Shown here: positions 43,401 through 55,462 of the stretch, in pieces
Numbering within the stretch: position 1 is the first letter of the stretch
Layout: the number at the start of each line of letters is the position of its first letter
From: Linnemannia schmuckeri
Taxonomy: Eukaryota > Mortierellomycota > Mortierellomycetes > Mortierellales > Mortierellaceae
Direction of reading: 5' to 3'
Assembly (NCBI GenBank): GCA_029449235.1
Contig: JANATG010000017.1
Coordinates: 512,001 to 576,000, forward strand
DNA length: 64,000 nt
Translations under genes and position numbers: made by a program
The notes under the pieces: generated by a model
What the model saw: only the letters and a program-made list of their open reading frames with translations
Database searches by the model: none
Told to the model about the DNA's origin: nothing

Positions 43401-45271
43401 ACGACAAAAGAGGAATTGAGATGGAGAGAAGAGCGACATCCTCTCCCTTCTTTATGATTCTTATCATCTCTTTCATGGATAATGATTGGAAGTTGAATGT
43501 CAGAGCGCGGACGACGGTGATTGGTTCAAGCACACGATGGAAGGATGGCGTGACGAGAGACAAACACAAACCCTTGGAAGGAAATTCATGCGCTCTGGAC
43601 ACAGGCTGAAGGATGAATGACGGAGTGGGGTTTGAAGATTGGTTCATGAAGCGCATGAATAGTGAGATGGAAGACGATCACAAAGGAAAACGACAAGTCA
43701 CCTATAGTCTTCTTCTATCCTTCCCTCTTGTTTGCACTCTCCCACTATCTCCTCTCCCTTTTTCGCATTCACCCTCTCTACTTACTTGTTCTCTCTCTCT
43801 ATCTATCTCTCCTTCCTGTATCCTCCCTCATATTACTCGTACCCCCTTGTACCTATCATCTACTCTCTCAATTCAAGGGCTCCCACTCCCCAATACCTTA
43901 CCTTCACGACACCTACACTTTATTGTTCCTCTACGCCTTATTGTGCCTACTTCTCTACTCTCGTCCTTTTGTCCTTTGCTCGCTTTTACCCTCCTCACCA
44001 CTTCACCTTTTACAAAACTTTACCAATTTCTCTCTGACTGTATTAGTACTCACTTCCCCCTGTTTCCTTTCCAAGAATCCTCCCCTTCACCACTTCTTAG
44101 CCGCATCTCCTGTTCCCATCACACCGCTCCTACTCATCCCCGAGCGACCTTGACAAATAATGCCCATGGCCTCCTGACGCGCTGAATCTTTTTAAGAAGA
44201 GAGGTGCAACGGATTAGGTTTATGAACCGCTCTTTGCCCTGACTCTTCTGTGACACGACACCTAGAAACCTAACCCACTTAGCTGCATATATAGCCCCAG
44301 CATAGTAACAACGATCGTTGCTATTATGTTCCCTCATTTTCACCTTAAATTATTGCAGAGCGCTCGCAGCAAATAATTGTGACTTCCCATGAGTTTGTTG
44401 ACAATACGCCCAATACACCGATAAGGCGCTCACACTTTTCATTGGCTCGGAATGGTAAGCGAAAGCCAGGCGGTGAGAATGTCTATCCGATCGAGATACT
44501 ATCGCAGGTCTCGTTTATAAGATTTCGTGAGAAAAAAAATACGACTTTCTGAACTTTCGCAGAGAAACACTTGGTCTATTATCTTCTAATGTTCAATTGC
44601 GACCCACCACCCTGTATTGCTCTCCAATCTTGGGAATTTCCATTGGCTTTAAGCCATTAATGTATCCCGTGCGGGCGAAAGTGAAGCCCACCACGCACAA
44701 CACTCTGCAACCAGCAAGCATTTTCGCCGCAGGTAACAGGCTTGTAGTCCCAATTATGGTTGGCGATCAGCATCATGAAGCACCCACTTGCCATAGGTAT
44801 GACATATTCATTTATATGCGTTGATTGTTCGTCAGTGTGATATGTTGATAAGAACGCTGAAGGACATATTCAAACTGCACATAAACCAGTCAGTCAACTC
44901 CTGATTAGGCGAAACAAATCACACTGACATGATGTTTAATCAAGTCGCTGTCTATGCTCCATATGAATTGATGGAGCACTCTCTCAGACCTAGTAATCCT
45001 CATAAAATAATGCTAAATCCCGCCGATACAAAGAGCGTGCGGGGTAATTTAATTTTATCGCATGTTGTGTCCAGATACGCGAAAATTAAATGCATATCTG
45101 CCCATGGACAACTCTTCTCCGTTACCGATCACGAAAGCTACCTTGAGCTCACCACATTTATGCATTACAACAAGATGTATATATTTAAAGGGCTCCCTTA
45201 ACACTAGACTTTTTCAACGTGTACATACTCTTATCGTCAGTCTAGAACGGGAAGCAGAGTTATCTCTCCGG
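40436..45271. other. Long stretch without a supported gene
   Basis: Only CT-rich low-complexity frames (42250-42620, 43700-44150) and AT-rich DNA. A direct repeat of about 40 bp (GAGGTGCTTGCTAT...TCTGT(T/C)TGAGCA) occurs near 40799 and 41519. A hairpin GTCAGTGT...ACACTGAC lies near 41650-41672. Nothing else recognised. Confidence 0.4.
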
Positions 45272-45279
45272 TATATAAG
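45272..45279 (+). promoter_or_regulatory. TATA box of the pectate lyase gene
   Basis: TATATAAG, about 142 bp upstream of the ATG at 45421. Confidence 0.6.
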
Positions 45280-45420
45280 TACTGGATTCGTCCCTTGGCA
45301 TTTTTTCTCTTTACCAGTCAATCTTCACACAGTCTTTAGCTTCCGCATCTACAGCATCGGTATTACATCCAGTCCGCCCCTCAACCAAAAAAACTATTCT
45401 CCAGATCATCTTTCTTCGAC

Positions 45421-46257
45421 ATGAAGTTCCAAGTCGCCACTCTCACCGCTGCCTTCGCCGCCCTCAGCGCTGCGCAAACTCTCAACATCCCAACTCGATC
45501 TGGTAGCATCATTTCTCTCCCCACACCAAGCATTATCTCTGGAGCTAAGGACTTCGCCAACAAGGAGTTCGACCGTGGACATCGTTGCAACTCTGATGAT
45601 GATACTGGATCTGCCAACGCTGTCTTCATCCTTAAGAATGGTGCTACTTTGAGCAACGTCATCATCGGAGCAAACTCTCTTGAAGGAGTTCATTGCGAGG
45701 GTGCTTGCACTCTTAAGAACGTCTGGTTCCGCGATGTCTGCGAAGGTATAAACATATTCATTTATTGCACACATTCTCATTCACTAGACACACCCTCATT
45801 CACTGAGCCCTGACTTAACCACAATAACTGGCATTTTTCTCCCTTAGATGCCATCACTCTTAAAGGCACCGGAAGTGTCTTGATCCAAGGAGGTGGAGCT
45901 CAGAACGCTAAGGACAAGGTTGTCCAACACAACGGAAGAGGAACGGTCACCATCAAGGACTACACCGTCGTCAACGTCGGCAAACTCTTCCGCAGCTGCG
46001 GTAACTGCAGCAAGAATGGTGGCCCAAGAAACGTCATTGTTCAAAACATCAAGGCCAAGACCGTTAATGCTGATCTCGTCGGTATCAATTCCAACTACGG
46101 TGATGTCGCTACCATCTCTGGATCGTGCGGAACTGGTATCAAGAAGGTCTGTCAGGAATTCAAGGGCATTGTCAAGAACGGTAAAAAGGAATCTCCAAAG
46201 GTCTCCACCACCGCTAACTGCCGTGGCGCCCAAGCCAAGTTCATCCCCGCCTGTTAA
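45421..46257 (+). CDS. Secreted pectate lyase, PL3 family (244 aa)
   Basis: Cleaves polygalacturonate by beta-elimination outside the cell, using Ca2+. Exons 45421-45745 and 45848-46257 with a 102-nt intron (GTATAA...CCCTTAG). The signal peptide is residues 1-18 (ending LSAAQ). The right-handed beta-helix shows as NVIIG, ITLKG, VTIKDYTV and NVIVQNI strands. PL3 markers are CEGACTLKNVWF, DKVVQHNGRGTVTI, GKLFRSCGNC and NSNYGD. About ten Cys residues form the usual disulphides. Length is normal. It fits a plant-debris-degrading or plant-associated life style. Intact. Confidence 0.94.
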
Positions 46258-47010
46258 AAATGGGCTATGGAGAGACCTTTGCCTATACATGACGACCTTC
46301 CGGGGGTCCGGCATGCGCGGAATCCTAGAGCGAAGGAAGTGAAATAAACTAAAATTTGAAAAGCCAGAGAGGGAGTAGTAACGTGCTTGAAATAAGGAAG
46401 GTCGTGAGATGGAGATGCTCTGTTGTATCGATCCGCTGAGATTTACGCCTTTGATCCGTAAGTTTGTTCGTTAGGAACAGTATCTCTCCTCTACTTTTTT
46501 CTTCCCCTTGGGTCAGGTTCTAAAGAGGCTGTTGTTTTCGACTTTCCCGCTAATAAGTCTCAAGCTACGTTCACAATGAAAAACAGGAAGTGATACTCCC
46601 TGTAATATTTTACCTCGTTTCCTATTCATAGGGGAGAAGAAAAGGAAGGTAAAGTTGGAGCATGTACGGCATCAAAATTCCAAAAGTCTTGGGAAATTAA
46701 ATATCGTGCTGATAATATCAATGAACAGAGGGGCGGTGAGGACAGAGATGTAATAGCAGCAGAGAAAGAGCGAGAGAACAAGTGCGGACTAAAGAAGAAA
46801 CAAAAAGGAACAGTATATCAAGGTGAGAGGGGCACCGAAAGGATGGTTGTATAGGACTAAGGGTAATTATATGAGTGGCTAGTTTACAAAAAATGGTAGC
46901 TAGTGGTAAGTAGTGGAGGTGAGCAGTGGCTAGTGGTGGCGAATGATGTGTAAGTGGTAGGAAACACTCTAGAGTTCTTTAACAAGAGCGGATTTACTTG
47001 CAGCATGAAA
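46258..47010. other. Intergenic region with a possible 28S 3'-end fragment
   Basis: After the PL3 3' end, a plus-strand string near 46429-46470 contains CGATCCGCTGAGATT, which also occurs (reverse) in the 28S fragment at 51721-51735. It may be a stray 28S 3' end. Otherwise nothing recognised. Confidence 0.4.
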
Positions 47011-47066
47011 GGAAGAGCTAACATCAAATGCAACGTCGCCATGAACGCTTGGCTGCTACAAGTCAG
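47011..47066 (-). pseudogene. 28S rRNA fragment (2)
   Basis: Reverse-oriented match to the same 28S segment as 12096-12170, including CATGAACGCTTGGCTGCTAC, with a few changes. Confidence 0.7.
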
Positions 47067-47348
47067 TTTGTTTGCCATCGATATATTTTGCGCGCCTTCT
47101 TTTTAGTCCATCTTGATTTATATATGTCCCTCCTTGGTCCGTGCATGTATTTTTTGCAGTCCTACTTTTCTGCATCCTTTGATCTTTTTTGTGCCTTTAT
47201 TAGCAGTTTCCCTTTGATTGTTTTACTTTTCTACTTCGCAGTCTCATCTTAATTTTTTTGCATCGTCTGTATCCCCTCTTTCTCAGCCTGCTCTTTTTTT
47301 TCCGACCTACGTTTTCTTACCGGTACTGTCAAGTGAAATTCTTACACT

Positions 47349-49560
47349 CTTCAATGGAAGGACAATTTGTACCAGGTCAGGACCCTCCCCTTTGGCCTGT
47401 CTCCTTGAGCCTTCACAAACCCCCTCGACCTCTTCTACGATGGGCTCGGCGCCGTGGGATCCGGATCAGCGCCTATCTGGACGATTTGCTGATCATGACA
47501 CGGACAGAGGAACAGTTGTGCAGGAGCACTTGTCTGGTGCAGAAGTTGATCGAGTTGGACTTTATTATCAACGAGCAGAAATCGTATTTAGAATCATATC
47601 AGAAGCTGGACCACCTGGGACTCACCTTCAACACATGGGACATAACACTCTCGGTGTCTAAGAACAAACTGTGGGCTCTTTGTCGAGAGGCACCAAAGAA
47701 GGTTAACATAGACCATACGGCTCTCAGGAGCCTATCATCGTTCGTCGGCAATGCAATGGCAACAACTCTGGCGGTCTTTCCAGAAAGATTCATAACTCGT
47801 CATCTTCTGGTTGGCGATGCTGAATGAAATGACGGCTAAAGCCTATTATCTCCCTCAAGAACTCAGCACTAAAGCACCCAGGAACTCAGTGGACGGACAC
47901 GGTCATTCTCACAGCCAAGGCAAAAGAGAATTTGACCTGGTTGATTTTAAGCATGCGTGAGTAGAACGAGATGTTATGGATGCAGATACCCCCAGAACTG
48001 GATGTCTTCACGGATGTTTCCGACAAGGGCTGGGGCATCATTATCGGGAACAAAACCTGGAGTGGCACTTGGTCCCGGAGGAGCACCATCAGCACATCAA
48101 CTAGAAGGTCTCCAAATAGTCTTTCTCGCCTGACATTGCCAGACTCAGGGACGAATGGTCAGTGTGGCCATCGACAACACTTCAAGCATCGCCTACATCA
48201 ACAAATTTGTCAGGACAAGGTCAGCACCTTTGACGGAAGCAGTAGACAGGATCTAACGCCACTGTCTTGCCACGGGTACACGTCTGTAGATGACCTACAT
48301 CCAGCCATCATTCAATCCAACAGACTTTCCTTCACGACAACTACAGTAACAGGGGGAGTGGAGCGTTCCCCATAGTTCTTTCAGGAGCTGAATTGGAGGC
48401 GGGACCCTCATCACGTCGATCTTTTCTCCTCAGCCGCCAACACCATGCTCCCTCGGCTCATGCCTTGGCGGCCACACCCAGTAGCAACGACAACGGACGC
48501 CTTTCATAACAGCTGGAAGGGACTTGGCAACCTGTACATCTGCCCTCTCTGAAATCTTCTTCCTCAGATCTTTCAGCGCTTTTATCAGAAGTTGGAGGCC
48601 ACTATCATCATTCCCTTCTGGCCATCAGCGGCGTGGCTTCTCACTGTGCAGGCGATGGTGCTCGGTCCCCCAGCTCCAGCCCCACGGGAAGCGGTCCTGC
48701 CTCCTCCAGGAAGCGCAAGGCTAGTGCTGGCCAAGAACCCTTACTGGTCTCTCTCGGCCTGGAGAGTAAACGGGTGCGCATAATTCGTGAAGGTCTCTCC
48801 GAGGAGGCCACGGCCTTCATCTCCGATAATATTACGTCGACAAGCCGCGTCAACGGTACGAGCCAGTACAATAAGAGTTTCAGCAGCGGCTCAAGGACGG
48901 ATCATACGAGCGAGGATTCAGCCCCGCCATCGTTATCGTCGATTGACTTTGCCATACCATGATCACCAAAATGATTCAGTGGTCCTCCGTCCTCAATCGC
49001 AAGGCCGCCACCCTTGCCTTCTCCCTCCATCCGAAAGCCACCACCACTGATCCAGCCCTTCAATCCTTGCTGGCGGCTGATCACAACCTTGGCGTCGTCG
49101 ACCCCAAACACGAGATCTACTCGATCGACCCGGTGCTCACCTTTTTTAGAGCCAATCCGGACTATCATGTCCTGCCGATGACTGATTTGGCCAGGAAACT
49201 GGCATGGCTGTTGGGGCTCTGCAAGTTTATGAGATTGGACGTTCCTGTCCCTCGTCCCAAGGACGACAAGCGCTCTATTTTCCCTCCGCTCTGTAACTCG
49301 GCAAAACCCACCACTATCTCGATGTATACGAACACGGTATCACGTCTGTTCGCCCTCCGGGTGCCTGACCTCCCAAGCTACGCGCTCGCAGATCCACATT
49401 GGCGACGATGGCAGGACTTCCAATTCCTGACATCATGGTCCAGGGGCACTGGTCGTCTCCGAAAATCTTCGAGAAACACCACCGCCTCTCCAGTGTCATC
49501 TCAAGCAATCTGTCTCTTTCCACGTTGGGAATCCCTCTGGAGTTATGTATGGACATGATA
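47349..49560 (+). pseudogene. DIRS-like retrotransposon relic (RT, RNase H, tyrosine recombinase)
   Basis: In order: RT with QWKDNLYQVRTLPFGLS (47357) and AYLDDLLIMTRTEEQ (47475), then LIELDFIINEQKS and LDHLGLTFNT; the RNase H-like part with LDVFTDVSDKGWGIIIG (48000) and DPHHVDLFSSA; NLYICP and NPYWSLSAWRVNG (48740); and a recombinase-like region (48960-49560) with LARKLAWLLGLCKFMR and, in another frame, QGHWSS...FEKHHRL. Many shifts and stops. The order RT, RNase H, recombinase is that of DIRS/Ngaro elements. The segment at 47813-47849 is shared with the foldback at 7809-8060. Confidence 0.85.
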
Positions 49561-49915
49561 TCGTAGACAATGGTCCACAAGTATCATACAGGCATTTGAG
49601 GGTAATGTGCGCTGTTTAGATGATGTCCCGTTGTTCTCAGCGGCATATTCGCGAGAGCGATCGGAAGTGTAGAACTTTGTCCGAAAAAAATGAGCCCGTT
49701 TCATACGGGTAGACTACGCGCTTGGGTGTGGGTTGTAGAGTATCAACAGCGCGGCTCCCCCATGCATAATTTTGTATGTGGACGCACCGCTCCATTGCCG
49801 AGATGATTGCGCACGAGGTAATTGTCGCGCCTGTCCGACCTGAGCTCAAGATTAGCCCAACTCAGCTGGATCCAACGACTGAAAAGTTCAAGCAATTGGA
49901 ATAGGATATTCAATA
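49561..49915. other. Unassigned sequence
   Basis: Possibly the decayed 3' end of the DIRS relic; no inverted terminal repeat could be confirmed. Confidence 0.3.
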
Positions 49916-50065
49916 TTGTGCCTTTCAACCAAAATGAGTAAAAAAATTACCCACTAATCCGGTTGTGAGCGGGTTTGCATGAGTTTAGAACAAAAGCGTA
50001 GTCGTGAATAGGTGGCTAATCGGGGTTTAGCGGCCGAAATAAAATATTTTATGTGGAATGCGCAA
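49916..50065. mobile_element. MITE related to the two-gene transposon (150 bp)
   Basis: Ends TTGTGCCTTTCAACCAAAATGAG and, reversed, TTGCGCATTCC, flanked by TA (49914-49915 and 50066-50067). The left side also keeps the AAAAAA...CACTAATCCGG block seen inside the 2,897-bp element. No coding capacity. It is a likely non-autonomous derivative or cousin. Confidence 0.75.
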
Positions 50066-50379
50066 TAACTCGTTGAGACGCATCAAACTCATCGACAACC
50101 GTGTGGAGCGTATTGTCTTCGGGAGCCAACATCACCGCCCTCAACCACTCTGTCATCGGTGACTTCCACCTTAGGTCCCACATCGTGTCGTTTTTGGGTT
50201 CCCGCAGAATCTGTCCAACAACACCTACTTTGATCCCCATATGGAGCGATATGTGTATGCCAGACTGAAGGAAGATGCCTGGATAACCCTACATTGTAAA
50301 TCTTCTGAAATCCTGTCAATTAAATACTGTACCGTATTTTGTTTTATATATCAAAACACATTACCAAACCAGGACAGAT

Positions 50380-51628
50380 CTACTCTGGAGTGTCTCCTAT
50401 GGCCCTGGCTTCTTTGCAGCCAGGTCTCTATCTCATGACTGGTGCTGTTGGATATGGTAAGTCGGCGGTTTTGAGAGCGCTTGTTGATGCATTGTGGGAA
50501 GGACAAGAGTATGAGCCAGTGGTGATGGCACCTAGTGTTGATGGCACCTAGTGTTGATGCGGCATTCCATGTCGGAGGGTAGACTGTGCAGAGTTCTTTG
50601 GTTTGTCTCGTCCTCAGGATACAGCATTTCACTTGTCGTACACTTTGATTGACAAAGTCCATGTAATGGATGTCGAGCAGAATCGAAAGCCGTCTTTTAT
50701 CATTGAGGAGGCTGCAATATTGTCAAAAGACTTGCTCAAAGGCCTGTCCGATGTATGCTACAAGGCCTTGGTGGATATTAAGGACAACTACAAGCCTTTT
50801 GGGGTGTTACTTTTGTTTTATTGGGAGACTTTGGGCAGCTGGGGCCAGTCATTCGAGGTCGCTCGCAGGAGGAGATCAACTACCATCGCCAGTGGATATT
50901 CGGCTCACGCCTCTACAACTACATGACCAAGGTCCATATAACCGAAACACATCGACAATCGACGACGCCTTCCAACAGATTCTGAAGATTGTCCGTCGAG
51001 GGAATTCTTTCTATCGTGAGATCAAGTTGCTGTACGAGACATTGTCTTACCGACAAGTAGACTCGGATGGTAGGCTTCGCTAAGCTAATTTGAGCGGATG
51101 GTGTACATTGCGTCGCATCGAAACGCGGTTGCGAGTGTGAATAAGGAGATACTGAAGAAGGTTGCTTTTACAGGATATCGTTTTGAGACTGAGGACTTCA
51201 AGATCGCTGGAAGACTTACCTAGTGGAAGATGGAGCAGATCGAGCGGGAGACAGGACTGGAGACGACCTTGCTGTTGAAGGTTGATACACGCGTCATGAC
51301 CACGGCCAACCTCGATTAGATCAACGGAAATGTGAGTGGGACTATGTGAACAATACCAGCCCTGGCCAAGCGGAGTATCACAGTGCGACTTCATCAACGG
51401 GAAAGACGGCTCGTATTCTAATACATACGCAGGAAACACTTGACGAGAAACAGGCTTGCGTCCATTTCACTTAATTGTGCTATAGTAGACCTGTCTCAGA
51501 CTTTTGTGAGTGGTCAGGCGTACGTTGCCATCAGACATGTCCGCTGTCTCCAGGACCTGCTGATCCGCCGTCTTCCGAACGCTTGGACAGACATCTTTCC
51601 TTCGGATAGGATCACTCCATATCTCTGA
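50380..51628 (+). pseudogene. PIF1/Helitron-type helicase relic
   Basis: Walker A region MTGAVGYGKSAVLRALVDALW (50436), then an AAFHVGG...TV block, a Walker-B-like FIIEEAAILSKDLLKGL (50697, where functional enzymes have DE), DAFQQILKIVRRGN (50965), and near the end FVSGQAYVAIRHVRCLQDL (51505), the C-terminal motif of PIF1-family helicases. Stops and shifts throughout. PIF1 domains of this type occur in Helitrons and as decayed multicopy genes in fungi; no Rep domain is visible here, so the source is open. Confidence 0.75.
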
Positions 51629-51698
51629 ACCTATTGGCCATGTATTTGTTAGAAGGGAGGGGGGAACAAGCAGACAGCAGTGAGATGTTGTTCTTTTA

Positions 51699-52260
51699 AA
51701 CAAATCTATAGTGGGTTTAATCTCAGCGGATCGTAGCAATAAGGCTACTCTACTGCTTACAATACACCGTTTAATTAAAGTCGTCTGCAATGGATTTATC
51801 CCTTTCAATATTTGATATTAACATTGGCAGGAACCTCACAAAACCTTTCCGCTCTGCAAGATAACCCCACGTAGTATGATTCAGGATCCGAAGATCTATT
51901 CGTATTCAACTAAAAATCGAAAAAGGCGGTAATCGTCGCGTTCTAGCACGGGTTCTGACTTAAAGGCGTTCAGCCATAACCCAACGGATGATAGCTTCGG
52001 GCCATTGCCTGCTCAGGCAGGCCCGAATACCCATTATCCGAATGAGCGGTTCCTCTCGTACTAATTTCAATTACTGTATTTATTGTATAGATGGCGGAGT
52101 TCGTAGCATAGGTTTCCTTGATATCTCGATGATCCAACATACCAACTTGGCGTTCGTGTCTTTAATGGTGAACTGTCTGAGCATTGCTTGTTTCCTTTAA
52201 TTATTCTCTCAATCGCAACTTCCGCTGATAGGAAACACTCTGCATATCTTTTTACCTGCA
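51699..52260 (-). pseudogene. 28S rRNA fragment (3), 3' end
   Basis: Minus-strand 28S sequence from the sarcin-ricin loop (TAGTACGAGAGGAACC at 52058-52043) through GGCTGAACGCC (51978-51968) to the mature 3' end CTGAGATTAAA (51724-51714) and TTTGTTT. Many substitutions, and upstream parts grow less alike beyond 52080 until TGATAGGAA near 52230. It is a decayed copy, not a working rDNA unit. Confidence 0.85.
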
Positions 52261-53100
52261 TTTCGATTGCGCCTGCGTCAGGCGTTGTCCAAAGTCTGCC
52301 TTGACTCATCATTCAGCAGATTTTTCCGCACCCGAAAAACGGACGTTTTAGTGGACTCCTGATTCGTCCATCCAGGGCGCACCATGTGCTATTTGTTCTG
52401 ATCGTAAAGGTGGAAATTAAGAGCATAATGATAAAGTTGTTAGTTTAAAATAAGAGTTACAAAAGCACGCCGGTATTAATATATTAAATTGTTGCATCAA
52501 AAATGGTGGAGCTGTCCTTCAAACCAGAACCAGAACTCTGAAGCCAAAGAAGGGTAATGATATACTCAAGCCAGTGCCACAGGTAAACAGCATAGGCTGA
52601 TGCTAGCCGATGTTCTTAAAAAATGCAAGATCGGGAACAGCACACGTCGCGGAGATTCACCTGAGGATAATATCGACTGGAAGGACCCACTGAATTCATC
52701 TCCAAGAAGCTCCGCCTCGTCGTGAACTACCGGGAGCCGAATGTCGTCCTTGGACTTTGGTGGACATACATGCTTGATAATGCAGCCTTTCACGTCCTCG
52801 TACACATCGCGGACCAAATGCAAAAGATCGCCCGCAGAGTGCTGTAGAAGCTTGAGAACTTTGAGGTATGGAATACTGAATATACCCTTGAATAGCACAT
52901 GCGGGCACACTTGCAAGAAGGTCCACCTTGCGCTGGAAAACGCCTCACTACTGCCAGGGACATTCAAATAGTGCCTGAAGCTGAAGAGGCGAGAGTCGAA
53001 AAGCAACGTTGTGATTTTTCTTACAACGTACTAATCTACTCACCTCATTCAATCAATTTTGTCGTTTTAAACAGCGCGTTTTATTTCGATCTACCTACGT
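52261..53100. other. Decayed coding remnant, unidentified
   Basis: Plus-strand fragments near 52690-52960 (KLRLVVNYREPNVV, LWWTYMLDNAAFHVLVHIAD, KLENFEVWNTEY) form a consistent but stop-broken frame. I do not recognise the family; an old transposon gene is likely. Confidence 0.3.
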
Positions 53101-53102
53101 TC

Positions 53103-54065
53103 ATTAGTATTTGGTATGGCTTCCACGGCTACGGTACACCTGCTCCATATGCCCGGGCATGCTCTCGTACAGTTTAGGATGATAATCAATAGGAATATTC
53201 GTTCAAGCATCTTGAAATCGTACCCACAGTTCATCCAGGGTTGCAAGCGCTTCTTTATAGGCTCCAAGTTTCCATTTCAGGTACGATCAAGGTTTCTCAA
53301 CCGGGTTGGGTCTCGAGAATTCGCTGTCCACTTGAGAACAGCAATGTATGACTCCACAAACTAGTCCTTCACAATGCGTACAGTGTGTATACTGGCCTCG
53401 TCCTGCTGAGTTATGAACGTTTCCGGATTCACGCTGTACCATTCGCGAGAGATAACAACGTAATCATTGAGGACACCGGCGTACGCTTCCAAATTGATTT
53501 TCCTGAGACCCAGGCTGCATCGCCCACACCGCAGTAGGTCATGCAACCCCGCAATATAGTTTTTCCTCATTCACTCTGCTTCCTTTCCTTGATTTTTTGG
53601 TGCAAAAGTTTGTGTACCTGAGTGCTGTAATAAAACTCCTGGCTAAAGGAAGCAACACGAATGATGGTCGTCTAGTCAGGAAACATTACGTTCTTCCAGT
53701 CATCCACTGTCCACTGTAAATGGCTAGGGCAAATTCGCACTGGTCACTAGCGTGAATTGACGTCAGACCAAGCCTTTTCCGTTGTACGAATGCCTTGTGG
53801 TCCTCTTTTTCCCAGATGACACTGACAGCGCGAATATGAACCTGCCCTCCATGCACTGATTGAATCAAAGTTAGCCATCCTGAAAAGAGTGTAAACGCCA
53901 GTGTTTGTCTCCTTCAAAATCTCTGGAGGTCGAACGCATCTTTGAAGCTGGAATAATTTCCTGTTTGGCTTTCCGGAGCTTTAGTGCTGAGCTGATAGAG
54001 ATGTTCAGACTAGCTGCTGTATAGCATCGTTGACTTTTGTGAAGGCAGAAGTCGCATTTCGAGAG
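53103..54065 (-). pseudogene. Tc1/mariner transposase relic (family B)
   Basis: Minus-strand frames from an N-terminal HTH-like ALKLRKAKQEIIPASK (54000) through SVIWEKEDHKAFVQRKR (53800), LYCGVA, QQDEASIHTVRIVKD (53400; second Asp region), RDPTRLRNLDRTWN, to LYESMPGHMEQVYRSRGS ending HTKY and stop (about 53103). Typical Tc1 layout, with several shifts and stops. Confidence 0.85.
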
Positions 54066-54506
54066 TAGATGGCGAGTGATGAATGGTGGAGAGTGAAGAG
54101 CTGACGTGTACTCGTCGAAGCGGACAAAAAAAAAGGTGCGGTGGCTTAAGTGATCAAGTATAAATAAAGACTCCCAATAAAGGGAGCGGCGTGTGTACAC
54201 AGAGATGCTATGAGCGTGTAGAAGATGCAATTTGCTTGCTGATTGAAAAGTACATGGTTAAGCTGCAAGAGGAGTAGTTGTTGAAATTCGCAAAACGTAC
54301 AATCACTTATGTCGAGCACTGTACGAGCATGAACAGATTTCTTCCGCAACCAAGCTCATCGATGCTGGGAGTCAGACCGACAGGCCAGACAAAATAAAGA
54401 CCACAGCACTTCCACGATGCACGACGGTCGGCGCCATCCACCCACATCGTGGACATCAAGGACGAGTTTACCTTCGGTGAGGTGAAACTAAGCCGGACCC
54501 TGTCCC

Positions 54507-54523
54507 CCCCCCCCCCCCCCCCC
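54507..54523. repeat. Poly(C) run
   Basis: About 17 C residues. Confidence 0.9.
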
Positions 54524-54722
54524 AGGCACCCGCACTGCCCCTGCTGTTGTCGAGAAGCCTAGGGTGACTTGGTCAAGAGGGACGGCTATGAGGCTGTTCT
54601 CGCTCCTCCCTAGGAGCTGTTGATACCCCTGGACCTCGCCACCCCGATGACCTCGCTATCGACTTGATACCCCTTTGATACCTGACTTTCCTAGCGGTAC
54701 CCTCTCAATTGCATCTCTCGTC

Positions 54723-54902
<180 letters not shown>

Positions 54903-55462
54903 TCCTAACCAGTAGGGATCAGTACACTGGACCTATGCTGAGGGATCGATCTTGGCTGTCCGTTGGTCTAGAACCAGTTGACCACCCTCGTATCTCGTAA
55001 CTAATATGCATCTTTATCACTTTGGTGCCGCCGAACTGCCGAATGCAACCTTCGAAAGAAGCGCCATTAAAACACAGTCACTCGGTCGTTTGACCGTGTG
55101 TTGTATGGAGTCTAATTAAGGTCTCGATTAGTGCGGTCTAAGTTAGGCCGTAAAGCCCTTTTGACTTTATCCCACGCTAAAACGCCGCCCTGGGCTGAAA
55201 GCGGCCTGGGACCTTATTTTGCGGACGATGTGACTACCACGGATGCATCCACAAATATGTCAATCTTCGAATCTCCTTCTTTTAATTCTTCTTCACGCCA
55301 CCACCTCCTACAAGCCTCTCTTCCTCTTTTTCACACCTTCATTCCTGCTTCTTTTTTCGCCTTCATCCTACTTGCCCTTTCCACTGTCAGCGTTAGGCTC
55401 GTCTTGACAGATCTTACACATAACCTACCGTCAGTGCGACTCTAAGCCCTCTCCCACCCACG

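Noticed and set aside
43613..44185. 190-codon Leu/Ser/Pro-rich plus-strand frame
   Set aside because: It is a pyrimidine-rich stretch with overlapping frames of equal quality and no start context or domain.
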